DNA of 64,000 nt from Mycobacterium parmense (GTDB lineage Bacteria > Actinomycetota > Actinomycetes > Mycobacteriales > Mycobacteriaceae), in the NCBI RefSeq assembly GCF_010730575.1, contig NZ_AP022614.1, positions 3,844,001 to 3,908,000 on the forward strand, written 5' to 3'. The stretch's first letter is position 1. Every line of letters starts with the position of its first letter. Below are positions 36,589 through 45,124 of the stretch, piece by piece. The notes below the pieces were generated by a model, which saw only the letters and a list, made by a program, of their open reading frames with translations, was not told the origin of the DNA and did not search any database. The position numbers and the translations under genes are program-made.

Positions 36589-36879
36589 TCAGGAACGGAC
36601 GAGGCGCGCGATCGCGGCGGTCGCCTCGGCGATCTTCTCGTCCGCCTCGTCACCCCCCGAGGCGACGGCGCGGGTCACGCAGTGGTTGAGGTGCTCGTCG
36701 AGCAGGTTGAGGGCGACCGAGCGCAGCGCGCTGTTGACGGCGCTGATCTGGGTGAGGACGTCGATGCAGTATTTGTCCTCTTCGATCATTCGCGCGATGC
36801 CGCGCACCTGGCCCTCGATGCGGCGGAGCCGCTTGGCGTAGTTGTCTTTCTGCTGCGAGTAACCGTGTGCAGTCGTCAT
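36589..36879 (-). CDS. ricR: copper-sensing repressor RicR (CsoR family)
   Basis: 96 residues, all-helical CsoR fold. The Cu(I) ligands of the family are present as C38, H63 and C67 (KYCIDVL and LLDEHLNHC), so it should sense Cu(I) rather than formaldehyde or sulfide. In M. tuberculosis RicR represses mymT, its own gene and other copper-defence genes, releasing them when Cu(I) binds. A RicR-type dyad overlaps the candidate -10 upstream of this gene and a second one lies at mymT about 2.7 kb away. Leader about 57 nt. Confidence 0.94.
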   Translation of the reverse strand: MTTAHGYSQQKDNYAKRLRRIEGQVRGIARMIEEDKYCIDVLTQISAVNSALRSVALNLLDEHLNHCVTRAVASGGDEADEKIAEATAAIARLVRS

Positions 36880-36943
36880 GTTCCTCTCACCTCAGTCCAC
36901 GCGCACCGGCCGAGGCGGCCCGAACCCCGTGTAGACAGGCCAG

Positions 36944-36963
36944 CTTATACCCGGCGGGGGTAC
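36944..36963 (-). promoter_or_regulatory. RicR operator overlapping the ricR promoter
   Basis: ATACCC-GGCGG-GGGTAC (36947-36963) is a near-perfect dyad of the RicR type. On the ricR strand a TATAAG -10 (complement of 36944-36949) overlaps its edge, so bound RicR would block polymerase. ilvD starts 45 bp away on the other strand. Confidence 0.75.
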
Positions 36964-37007
36964 TACCCGCGCATTTGCCGCGTCGGCGACTCCCGCATAC
37001 TTGCACG

Positions 37008-38723
37008 ATGGCCACCACAACCGATCCGACTCCGCCCACGGACATCAAACCGCGTAGTCGCGATGTCACCGACGGTCTGGAGAAGGCCGCCGCCCGCGGG
37101 ATGTTGCGCGCCGTCGGCATGGATGACGAGGACTTCGCCAAGCCGCAGATCGGGGTGGCGTCGTCGTGGAACGAGATCACACCCTGCAACCTGTCGCTGG
37201 ACCGGCTGGCCAAGTCGGTCAAGGAAGGGGTGTTCGCGGCGGGTGGCTACCCGCTCGAGTTCGGCACGATCTCCGTCTCCGACGGCATCTCGATGGGGCA
37301 CGAGGGGATGCACTTCTCGCTGCCGTCACGGGAGCTGATCGCCGACAGCGTCGAGACGGTGATGCAGGCCGAGCGACTCGACGGCTCGGTGCTGCTGGCC
37401 GGCTGCGACAAGTCGCTCCCGGGCATGCTGATGGCCGCCGCCCGACTGGACCTGGCGTCGGTGTTCCTCTACGCGGGTTCGATCCTGCCGGGCGTGGCCA
37501 AGCTGTCCGACGGCAGCGAGCGCGAGGTCACCATCATCGACGCGTTCGAGGCCGTCGGCGCCTGCGCCCGCGGCCTGCTGCCCCGCGAGGACGTCGACGC
37601 CATCGAACGGGCGATCTGCCCGGGCGAGGGTGCGTGCGGCGGCATGTACACCGCCAACACCATGGCCAGCGCCGCCGAGGCGCTCGGGATGTCGCTGCCG
37701 GGCAGCGCCGCCCCGCCCGCGACCGACCGCCGCCGCGACGGATACGCGCGGCGCAGCGGTCAGGCCGTCGTCGAGTTGCTGCGGCGTGGCATCACCGCCC
37801 GCGACATCCTCACCCGGGAGGCGTTCGAGAACGCGATCGCCGTGGTCATGGCCTTCGGCGGCTCGACCAACGCGGTGCTGCACCTGCTGGCCATCGCCCA
37901 CGAGGCCGAGGTGCCGCTGTCCCTCGACGACTTCAGCCGCATCGGGTCGAAGGTGCCGCACCTGGCCGACGTCAAGCCGTTCGGCCGTCACGTGATGTCC
38001 GATGTCGACCACATCGGCGGCGTGCCCGTGGTGATGAAGGCCCTGTTGGACGCGGGACTGCTGCGGGGGGACTGCCTGACGGTCACCGGCCGCACCGTCG
38101 CCGAGAACCTGGCTGCCATCACGCCGCCGGACCCGGACGGCAAGGTGCTGCGCGCCCTGAGCGATCCGATCCACCCGACCGGCGGGATCACCATCCTGCG
38201 CGGCTCGCTGGCGCCCGACGGCGCGGTGGTCAAGACGGCCGGCCTGGATTCGGACGTGTTCGAGGGCACGGCAAGGGTTTTCGACGGTGAGCGAGCCGCG
38301 CTGGACGCCCTGGAGGACGGCACCATCGCCAAGGGCGACGTCGTGGTGATCCGCTACGAGGGCCCCAAGGGCGGGCCCGGGATGCGCGAGATGCTGGCCA
38401 TCACCGGCGCGATCAAAGGAGCCGGCCTCGGCAAGGACGTGCTGTTGCTGACCGACGGCCGGTTCTCGGGCGGCACGACGGGTTTCTGCGTGGGTCACAT
38501 CGCCCCCGAGGCGGTCGACGGCGGGCCGATCGCCCTGCTGCGCGATGGCGACAGGATCCGGCTCGACGCGGGGGGCCGCACCCTCGACGTGCTGACCGAC
38601 GCGGACGAATTCGCTTCCCGGCGAGCCGAAGTCACCGCTCCCCCGCCGCGCTACACCTCCGGCGTGTTGGCGAAGTACGTCAAGCTGGTCGGCTCCGCGG
38701 CCGCCGGCGCCGTCTGCGGCTAG
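37008..38723 (+). CDS. ilvD: dihydroxy-acid dehydratase
   Basis: 571 residues, the normal length. Family signatures include [18 protein letters not shown], the Fe-S cysteine regions ([22 protein letters not shown]) and [16 protein letters not shown]. It makes the 2-keto acid precursors of valine, leucine and isoleucine from dihydroxy acids. The ATG has no ribosome site, and a CATACT element 6 nt upstream may give a leaderless transcript. The copper operator of ricR sits just upstream; the enzyme's iron-sulfur cluster is a known type of copper target, which makes the divergent pairing suggestive. A 7-bp GC hairpin starts at its stop codon. Confidence 0.95.
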   Translation: MATTTDPTPPTDIKPRSRDVTDGLEKAAARGMLRAVGMDDEDFAKPQIGVASSWNEITPCNLSLDRLAKSVKEGVFAAGGYPLEFGTISVSDGISMGHEGMHFSLPSRELIADSVETVMQAERLDGSVLLAGCDKSLPGMLMAAARLDLASVFLYAGSILPGVAKLSDGSEREVTIIDAFEAVGACARGLLPREDVDAIERAICPGEGACGGMYTANTMASAAEALGMSLPGSAAPPATDRRRDGYARRSGQAVVELLRRGITARDILTREAFENAIAVVMAFGGSTNAVLHLLAIAHEAEVPLSLDDFSRIGSKVPHLADVKPFGRHVMSDVDHIGGVPVVMKALLDAGLLRGDCLTVTGRTVAENLAAITPPDPDGKVLRALSDPIHPTGGITILRGSLAPDGAVVKTAGLDSDVFEGTARVFDGERAALDALEDGTIAKGDVVVIRYEGPKGGPGMREMLAITGAIKGAGLGKDVLLLTDGRFSGGTTGFCVGHIAPEAVDGGPIALLRDGDRIRLDAGGRTLDVLTDADEFASRRAEVTAPPPRYTSGVLAKYVKLVGSAAAGAVCG

Positions 38724-38739
38724 CGCCGGTCGCCGGCGC
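38723..38739 (+). terminator. hairpin at the ilvD stop
   Basis: GCGCCGG, TCG and CCGGCGC form a perfect 7-bp stem starting at the last base of the ilvD stop codon, with no U-tract. Also in position to serve the convergent methyltransferase gene. Confidence 0.45.
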
Positions 38740-38793
38740 GCCGGGCGTGAGGCAGCGTGCACGTCCCCTTCGTCGAGGCTCAGGTGACGTCGC

Positions 38794-39459
38794 TCACCGC
38801 ACCAGCGCCAACGCGAAGCCGTCCCATCGCTTGGCGCCGACGGTCTGCAGCACCGCGGTGTCCAGCCGCGGGTGCCGCCCCATCGCCTCCAGCGTTTCGC
38901 GCACCGCCCGGGCCGCGTCGTCGGGCCGGGCGTCCAGGATCTGACCTTGCCGGATCACGTTGTCCACCACGATGATTGCTCCGGAGCGGGCCAGGCGGAC
39001 GGCCCACTCGAGATAGGCGGGATAGTTTTCCTTGTCGGCGTCGATGAAGATCAGGTCGAAGGGGTCGTCGCCCAGCGTCGGCAGCGTGTCCAGCGCGGCG
39101 CCGACCATCACCTCGACCCGGTCGCCGACGCCCGCGCGCTCCAAGTTGGCCCGCGCGACCTCGGCGTGTTTGGGTTCGAATTCCAGCGTCACCACCCGGC
39201 CCGCGGGTCCCGCACCCCGCGCCAGCCAGATGGTGCTGAAGCCGCCCAGCGTACCGAGCTCCAGGATGCGGCGGGCGCCGAGCGCGGCGGCCAGCAGGCA
39301 CAGGAATTTGCCTTGCTGCGCCGACACGGCTATCGGCGGTAACCCGGCGGCGTCGCTGGCTTCGAGCGCCGCGGCCAGGGCGGGATCGTCGCCAACCACG
39401 GTGCGGTTCAAGAACTCGTCGACATCTTGGGGCGTGGGGTCCTGGGTCATGGTGTCCAC
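38794..39459 (-). CDS. SAM-dependent O-methyltransferase (Rv0187 ortholog)
   Basis: 221 residues of the catechol/caffeoyl-CoA O-methyltransferase family. SAM motif ILELGTLGGFSTIWLA (about 65-80), the acidic strand VVTLEFEPKHAEVA and the metal-binding DLIFIDADKENYPAYLEW with IIVVDNVIRQG are all present. It probably uses a divalent metal and methylates a hydroxyl group on a small molecule or cofactor; substrate unknown. Start is GTG, or an ATG three codons later; neither has a strong ribosome site. Convergent with ilvD. Confidence 0.87.
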   Translation of the reverse strand: MDTMTQDPTPQDVDEFLNRTVVGDDPALAAALEASDAAGLPPIAVSAQQGKFLCLLAAALGARRILELGTLGGFSTIWLARGAGPAGRVVTLEFEPKHAEVARANLERAGVGDRVEVMVGAALDTLPTLGDDPFDLIFIDADKENYPAYLEWAVRLARSGAIIVVDNVIRQGQILDARPDDAARAVRETLEAMGRHPRLDTAVLQTVGAKRWDGFALALVR

Positions 39460-39511
39460 GCTAGCGGAGCGGCGCGCCGGGCCGGGTCGGCGCGAATTCC
39501 GGTCGGCACTG

Positions 39512-39541
39512 TTTACTCAATACCCTACCGGGGTATAGAGT
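39512..39541 (+). promoter_or_regulatory. mymT promoter with RicR operator
   Basis: ATACCC-TACCG-GGGTAT (39520-39536) is a perfect 17-bp dyad of the RicR type. It lies between a TTTACT -35 (39512-39517) and a TATAGA -10 (39534-39539) with 16-bp spacing, overlapping the -10. Copper-free RicR would therefore repress mymT. Confidence 0.85.
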
Positions 39542-39583
39542 GAGCCAGGTCGGACAACGCCCACACACAACGAGGTGATTCGA

Positions 39584-39730
39584 ATGACGAACTACGAGGC
39601 AGGCGCCACGCTCACCTGTGGCCACGAGGGCTGCGGCTGTCGCGTCCGCATCGAGGTCCCCTGCCACTGCTCGGGCGCGGGCGAGCCCTATCGGTGCACC
39701 TGCGGAGACGAGCTGACTCCCGTCAGCTGA
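39584..39730 (+). CDS. mymT: copper metallothionein MymT
   Basis: 48 residues with seven cysteines (12, 17, 19, 27, 29, 38, 40), mostly in C-x-C pairs (GCGC, PCHC, RCTC), and His14 and His28. This is the mycobacterial copper metallothionein, which in M. tuberculosis binds several Cu(I) ions and protects against copper toxicity. The ATG has AGG 8 nt upstream; a GTG three codons earlier is in frame and is used in some annotations. It is controlled by a RicR dyad in its promoter. Short genes like this one are easily missed. Confidence 0.95.
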   Translation: MTNYEAGATLTCGHEGCGCRVRIEVPCHCSGAGEPYRCTCGDELTPVS

Positions 39731-39766
39731 GCCGCGCCGCCGGTCGCGCGTCCGGGCGCGAAGCCC

Positions 39767-41884
39767 TCACCGCCCGAACGTGCGACCGGTGAGCTCGACG
39801 GTCGCCGTCAGCCGCGGGGAACCCGCCGAAACGCCTACCGCCACCGCGTGGCCTCCCGGGCTGATGCGCCAGCTTCCGGCGTCGCCGTCGTAGCGTGCGA
39901 GCAGCCGCGGATCCGCGGTCAGGGTCACCCGGCACGCCGCGCCCGGCTCCAGCTCGACCCGCTCGAACCCCAGCAGGCGTGACCGCCGTTCCCCGGGCGC
40001 CGCGGTCAGATACAGCTGGGGAACGTCGGCGCCGGCGCGGTCGCCGGTGTTGACGACGGTGAAACTGGCGGTCACCGTGTCACCGCCGGTCACCACCAGG
40101 TCGCTGTAGCCGAAGCCGGTGTAGGACAAGCCATGACCGAACGCGAAGAGCGGCTCCCGGCCGGTCTTGGCGAACCAGCGGTAGCCGACCTCGGCCCCTT
40201 CGACGTAGTGGATGGTTACCGGCGTACCGAAGGGGGTGCCGAGTCCGGGCAGCTCGGGTCGGGGCGTCTGGCTCAGGTCCTCCGGGAAGGTGATCGGTAG
40301 CCTCCCCGACGGATTGACGTGGCCCGCAATAATTTCGGCGATGGCCTGACCGCCCGCCTGACCCGGATACCATGCCTGCAGTACCGCGTTCACGGAGTCC
40401 CGCCACGGCATCGCCACCGGGTTGCCCGTCTCCAGCACCACGACGGTGTTCGGGTTGGCGGCGGCGACGGCGGCGATGAGCTCGTCCTGACCCCACGGCA
40501 GTGACAGGTCGACGGTGTCGAAGCCCTCGCCCTCCACGCGGATCGCGAACACGATCGCGATGTCGGCGTCGCGCGCCGCCAGCACCGCCTCGGCCGGGCT
40601 GATCCCGGGATCGAACTCGATCCGGCTGTGCGGGAAGTGCTCTCGTAACGCCGCCAGGGGGCTCGACGGCAGCAGGTGCAGGTTGCGCAGGCCGGCCATC
40701 AAACCCGGCCCGCCGATGGGGATCACCCCCGCGTAGCCGCCGGGCGGGACGACGGCGCTCGAGCCGCAGCCGATCGGCACCCCGAGCTGGGCGTAACCGC
40801 CGATGACGGCGATCCGCCCGGTGTCGGGCGCCACGGGAAGGGCGCCGCGGTTGCTCAGCAGGACGATACCCTCCCGCGCGATCTGTAGTGCTGTCTCGTT
40901 GTGCGCGGCCATGTCCGGCTCGGGCGCCGGATCGAGCCGGTCGACTCCGACGGCGAACATCGAACGCAGGATCCGCCGGACCATGTCGGATAGGCGTTGC
41001 CCGGACATCCTGCCGTCGGCGTGGGCGGATCGCAGGGGTTCGCCGAACGACTCCGCTTGCCACAGAAGCGCGTCCAGTTGCGCGCCGCACTCCTGGTCGA
41101 GACCCGCGACCGCGCACTCCCAGCCCGGCGTTCCGCCCCAATCGGACATCACCCAGCCGGGGAACGCCCACGCACCTTTGAGCACGTCGGTGAGCAGGGC
41201 GCGGTTCGCGGCGGCATAGGACCCGTTGACCTTGTTGTAGGCCGCCATCACCGCGCCGGGGTGGGACCGTTCGATGGCGATCTCGAAGGCCAGCAGGTCC
41301 GACTCGCGGTGTGCGGCGGGGTCGATCACCGCGTCGAGCCAGTGCCGATTGGTCTCGTTGCAGTTCAGCGAGTAGTGCTTGACCGTGGAGATCACCCCCT
41401 GCTCCTGGATTCCGCTGACCGACTCGGCGGCGATGGTCGCGGTCAGAAGCGGGTCCTCCGAGACGTATTCGAAGTTGCGGCCGTTGCGGGGATCGCGCGC
41501 GAGGTTCATCGCACCCGCCAGTTGCACGTTGAACCCGCGACTGCGCGCCTCGCGACCGATCAGCTCGCCCGCCGCCCGGGCCAGCGACGGGTGGAAGCCG
41601 GCGGCGAGCGCGAGCCCGGCGGGCAGGGCGGTGGCCGTATCACCCTGGCGGAAACCGGGATTGGTGACGCCGAGCCCGGCGTCGCTCATGAGTAGCGCCG
41701 GCACTCCGAGCCGGGGAATCCCGGGAACGTACCCGGCGCTCATCGGCACGCCCGGCGGGATGCGCTCGTCGCGGACCGGCCACATCTCGCCGGCGCCCAT
41801 CACCGCGACCAGCAGGGCGAAGCGCTCGTCGTCGGTCATCCGGGCTTCGGTCTCGCGCGCCCGCTCGTCGGCTGAGCCGCTCAC
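39767..41884 (-). CDS. bglS: beta-glucosidase, glycoside hydrolase family 3
   Basis: 705 residues. The GH3 N-terminal barrel carries the nucleophile Asp in VMSDWGG (near residue 245), with KHYSLNCNE and NRHWLD upstream as the substrate lysine-histidine motif (K-H). A GH3 C-terminal domain and a fibronectin-III-like end (TASFTVVNTGDRAGADVPQLYL) follow. No signal peptide, so it should act on beta-glucosides or short glucans inside the cell. GTG start overlapping the upstream HExxH gene's stop (GTGA), so three genes form a coupled unit. Corresponds to Rv0186. Confidence 0.93.
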   Translation of the reverse strand: MSGSADERARETEARMTDDERFALLVAVMGAGEMWPVRDERIPPGVPMSAGYVPGIPRLGVPALLMSDAGLGVTNPGFRQGDTATALPAGLALAAGFHPSLARAAGELIGREARSRGFNVQLAGAMNLARDPRNGRNFEYVSEDPLLTATIAAESVSGIQEQGVISTVKHYSLNCNETNRHWLDAVIDPAAHRESDLLAFEIAIERSHPGAVMAAYNKVNGSYAAANRALLTDVLKGAWAFPGWVMSDWGGTPGWECAVAGLDQECGAQLDALLWQAESFGEPLRSAHADGRMSGQRLSDMVRRILRSMFAVGVDRLDPAPEPDMAAHNETALQIAREGIVLLSNRGALPVAPDTGRIAVIGGYAQLGVPIGCGSSAVVPPGGYAGVIPIGGPGLMAGLRNLHLLPSSPLAALREHFPHSRIEFDPGISPAEAVLAARDADIAIVFAIRVEGEGFDTVDLSLPWGQDELIAAVAAANPNTVVVLETGNPVAMPWRDSVNAVLQAWYPGQAGGQAIAEIIAGHVNPSGRLPITFPEDLSQTPRPELPGLGTPFGTPVTIHYVEGAEVGYRWFAKTGREPLFAFGHGLSYTGFGYSDLVVTGGDTVTASFTVVNTGDRAGADVPQLYLTAAPGERRSRLLGFERVELEPGAACRVTLTADPRLLARYDGDAGSWRISPGGHAVAVGVSAGSPRLTATVELTGRTFGR

Positions 41885-42393
41885 CGCACGCCCTCTTTCG
41901 CGTACACGACGCGCAGCACGTGCCCGAGCTCAGGGCCCATCACCAGCTCGGTCAGCGCGCAGATGGTCGCGACGAACTGCGGGCCGTGGGCCGGCTCGGT
42001 GTGGCTCAGGTGGTGCGCCACCTCGTGCAGGACCACCAGCTCGCGCAGCGCCCAGTCGGCGGTGTCGCGGTCGGGGACCGCGATAACCCCTGCGCCGTCG
42101 CGGTATTCGTAGTGCGCGGCCGTCGCGGCACGGCGCGCCCGCACCGTCAGCGGCGACGCCGCGGGCCAGCGCTGCCGGACCGCGGGCAACGCGAGCACCT
42201 CGTCGACGTAGCGTTGCGCGGACGCGACGGAGCCGAATCGCCCTTCGGGCGGAAGGGTCAGCTGGGTGCCGAAGAAGTCGATGACGGGCGACCCGTGCTG
42301 GGCGGCGCGGTCGAACATCGTCCGGACGAACTCCTCGGCCGCGTACACCCGAGCCCGCTGCGAGTCTCGCTTGGGGTGGTCCCCCTCGCTCAC
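41881..42393 (-). CDS. HExxH metallohydrolase-like protein (Rv0185 ortholog)
   Basis: 170 residues. LVVLHEVAHHLSHTEPAHGPQF (key pattern HEVAHH-x7-HGPxF, about 118-139) is a zincin motif with a third His 10 or so residues later. It resembles a small family of actinobacterial putative metallohydrolases. The N-terminus DSQRARVYAAEEFVRTMFDRA is predicted helical and the centre contains RFGSVASAQRYVDEVL. No signal peptide. GTG overlaps the stop of the DUF2786 gene. Substrate unknown. Confidence 0.8.
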   Translation of the reverse strand: MSEGDHPKRDSQRARVYAAEEFVRTMFDRAAQHGSPVIDFFGTQLTLPPEGRFGSVASAQRYVDEVLALPAVRQRWPAASPLTVRARRAATAAHYEYRDGAGVIAVPDRDTADWALRELVVLHEVAHHLSHTEPAHGPQFVATICALTELVMGPELGHVLRVVYAKEGVR

Positions 42394-43139
42394 CGGCCCA
42401 ACGCGCTGCGCGCGCCCGGCAGCTCCGGACTGCTGCCGAGGCGCGCCCGCCGCCCGGCCCGATCACCGGCGCGCCGCGCCGACGACGAATAGCCGGCCGA
42501 TGCCCGGCTGACCTGGTAGGTGCCGCGCGCCTTCGAGGTGCCACGGTAGAAGTCGCGCAGCTCGAGATCCTTGTCCCGCAACGCGATCGCGGTGCCGGGT
42601 GGCCGACCGCGGTCCTTGGTGGCCTCGCTGCGCGCCTGGTCGCGCGCCTCGGCCAGGCGCTGACCGACGCGGGCCCCGAAGGCGAGCTGGAAATTGAGCC
42701 GCGCGGTGATCGTCGGGGTGGGTCGGTGCGCGCCCGACGCGAGGTAGGCGTCCGACGCGCGGACCATCTGCACCACCAGGCTGGCGTACAGGGCGTGGCT
42801 TGTGTCGATGTCCTCGGGGAACCCGTACGCGTAGAGGAAGGTCGAATTGGAGGCCACGTCGCAGCGCACGTCGTTGGCCGCGGCGATCAGCACGAACAGC
42901 TGCACGTACGTCCGCAACCCCCTGGTGCCCGCCGTGCCGATCGTGATGGTCCGCTGGGCCGGGGCCTGCGCCGCCGTGCGGTTGGACGCGTGGGACCGCG
43001 CCACCGCCAGGTCGATGGAGGACGCCGTCGCCAACCGTTGCGCTGCGGTCATGAAGGCCTCGGCCTCGTGCGCGTTGTCGGTGCCCTCGGCCTGACGCAG
43101 CAGCGCGGCGATCCGTGCCAGCATCTTGTCGTCGGTCAT
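42390..43139 (-). CDS. DUF2786 domain protein (Rv0184 ortholog)
   Basis: 249 residues, the same length as in M. tuberculosis with this ATG. DUF2786 core: MLARIAALLRQAEGTDNAHEAEAFMTAAQRLA (key LLRQAEGT and E-AFMTAAQ), which is conserved in small proteins of bacteria and phages. A middle part with RTYVQLFVLIAAANDVRC and an Arg/Lys-rich C-terminus (about 190-249) follow. No enzymatic residues are evident. It is coupled by GTGA to the HExxH gene, and a functional pairing is inferred. An ATG upstream (43178) would extend it into the promoter region. Confidence 0.78.
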   Translation of the reverse strand: MTDDKMLARIAALLRQAEGTDNAHEAEAFMTAAQRLATASSIDLAVARSHASNRTAAQAPAQRTITIGTAGTRGLRTYVQLFVLIAAANDVRCDVASNSTFLYAYGFPEDIDTSHALYASLVVQMVRASDAYLASGAHRPTPTITARLNFQLAFGARVGQRLAEARDQARSEATKDRGRPPGTAIALRDKDLELRDFYRGTSKARGTYQVSRASAGYSSSARRAGDRAGRRARLGSSPELPGARSALGR

Positions 43140-43184
43140 AGGCGCCAAACTACGCGACGGCTCCGACGGTTCGCGCAACGCAAT

Positions 43185-44054
<870 letters not shown>

Positions 44055-44068
44055 CTACCGGTTTAAGG

Positions 44069-44090
44069 TGTCCGACATCGTGCGTAGGCT
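44069..44090 (+). promoter_or_regulatory. sigG promoter, RecA-independent DNA-damage type
   Basis: TGTC-CGAC, 8 nt, TAGGCT resembles the consensus tTGTCRgtg-N8-TAnnnT of the RecA-NDp/ClpR promoters of mycobacteria, with mismatches in the less conserved bases. TAGGCT (44085-44090) is followed by exactly 7 nt and then GTG at 44098, so transcript start and start codon coincide. Confidence 0.6.
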
Positions 44091-44097
44091 CATCCGC

Positions 44098-45096
44098 GTG
44101 GAACTGCTCACCGACCATACGGGTTGCGCAGGCGCTCCCGTCGCCGGCGACGATTTCTCGGCGCACGCCGAGCCGCACCGCCGCGAATTGCTGGCGCACT
44201 GCTACCGCATGACCGGGTCGTTGCACGACGCAGAGGATCTGGTGCAGGAGACGCTGCTGCGGGCCTGGAAGGCCTACGAGCGGTTCGAGGGCAAGTCGTC
44301 GATGCGGACGTGGCTGCACCGCATCGCCACCAACACGTGCCTGACCGCGCTGGAGGGCCGGCAGCGGCGGCCGTTGCCGGTGGGCCTGGGCGCGTCGAGC
44401 TCCGACCCCACCGCCGAGCTGGTGGCGCGCCCCGAGGTGCCCTGGCTGGAGCCGCTCCCGGACATGGCGGATGATCCCGCCGACCCATCGGTCGTCGTCG
44501 GGTCGCGCGAGTCGGTCCGGCTGGCGTTTATCGCCGCCCTGCAACATCTTTCGCCCCGGCAACGCGCGGTGCTGCTGCTGCGCGACGTCCTGCAGTGGAG
44601 GGCGGCGGAAGTGGCCGCGGCGGTCGGCACCTCCACCGTCGCGGTCAACAGCCTGCTGCAACGCGCCCGGTCCCAGCTCGACGCCGCCGGTCCCAGCGCC
44701 GACGACCGGCTGGCGGCTCCGGAGTCGACCGAGGCCCGGGACCTGCTGGCCCGCTACATCGCAGCGTTCGAGGCCTACGACATCGACCGCCTGGTGGAGT
44801 TGTTCACCGGCGACGCGATCTGGGAGATGCCACCGTACGCCGGCTGGTATCAGGGCGCGCGGGCCATCGTCACGCTCATCCACCAGCAGTGCCCGGCCGA
44901 GTCGCCCGGGGACATGCGCCTGCTGCCGCTCGTCGCCAACGGCCAGCCCGCCGCGGCCATGTACATGCGTGCCGGCGACATGCATGTACCGTTTCAGCTA
45001 CACGTGCTCGACGTACGCGACGACAAGGTGTCGCATGTGGTGGCATTCCTCGACGACTCACTGTTCGCCAGGTTCGGACTGCCCGCGTCGCTGTGA
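44098..45096 (+). CDS. sigG: ECF sigma factor SigG
   Basis: 332 residues. Sigma region 2 (CYRMTGSLHDAEDLVQETLLRAWKAYERF, key DAEDLVQET) is at about 40-70 and sigma region 4 (LQHLSPRQRAVLLLRDVLQWRAAEVAAAVGTSTVAVNSLL) at about 145-190. The C-terminus has a SnoaL-like domain (FEAYDIDRLVELFTGDAIWEMPP) as in ECF factors that lack a separate anti-sigma factor. A 370-residue version starts upstream but overlaps the divergent lipase gene; the GTG here matches a promoter TAGGCT 7 nt upstream. Induced by DNA damage in M. tuberculosis. Followed 28 bp later by a hydrolase gene. Confidence 0.93.
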   Translation: MELLTDHTGCAGAPVAGDDFSAHAEPHRRELLAHCYRMTGSLHDAEDLVQETLLRAWKAYERFEGKSSMRTWLHRIATNTCLTALEGRQRRPLPVGLGASSSDPTAELVARPEVPWLEPLPDMADDPADPSVVVGSRESVRLAFIAALQHLSPRQRAVLLLRDVLQWRAAEVAAAVGTSTVAVNSLLQRARSQLDAAGPSADDRLAAPESTEARDLLARYIAAFEAYDIDRLVELFTGDAIWEMPPYAGWYQGARAIVTLIHQQCPAESPGDMRLLPLVANGQPAAAMYMRAGDMHVPFQLHVLDVRDDKVSHVVAFLDDSLFARFGLPASL

Positions 45097-45124
45097 CGCC
45101 TGATCGCCCGGCAAGGGGGAGCAC

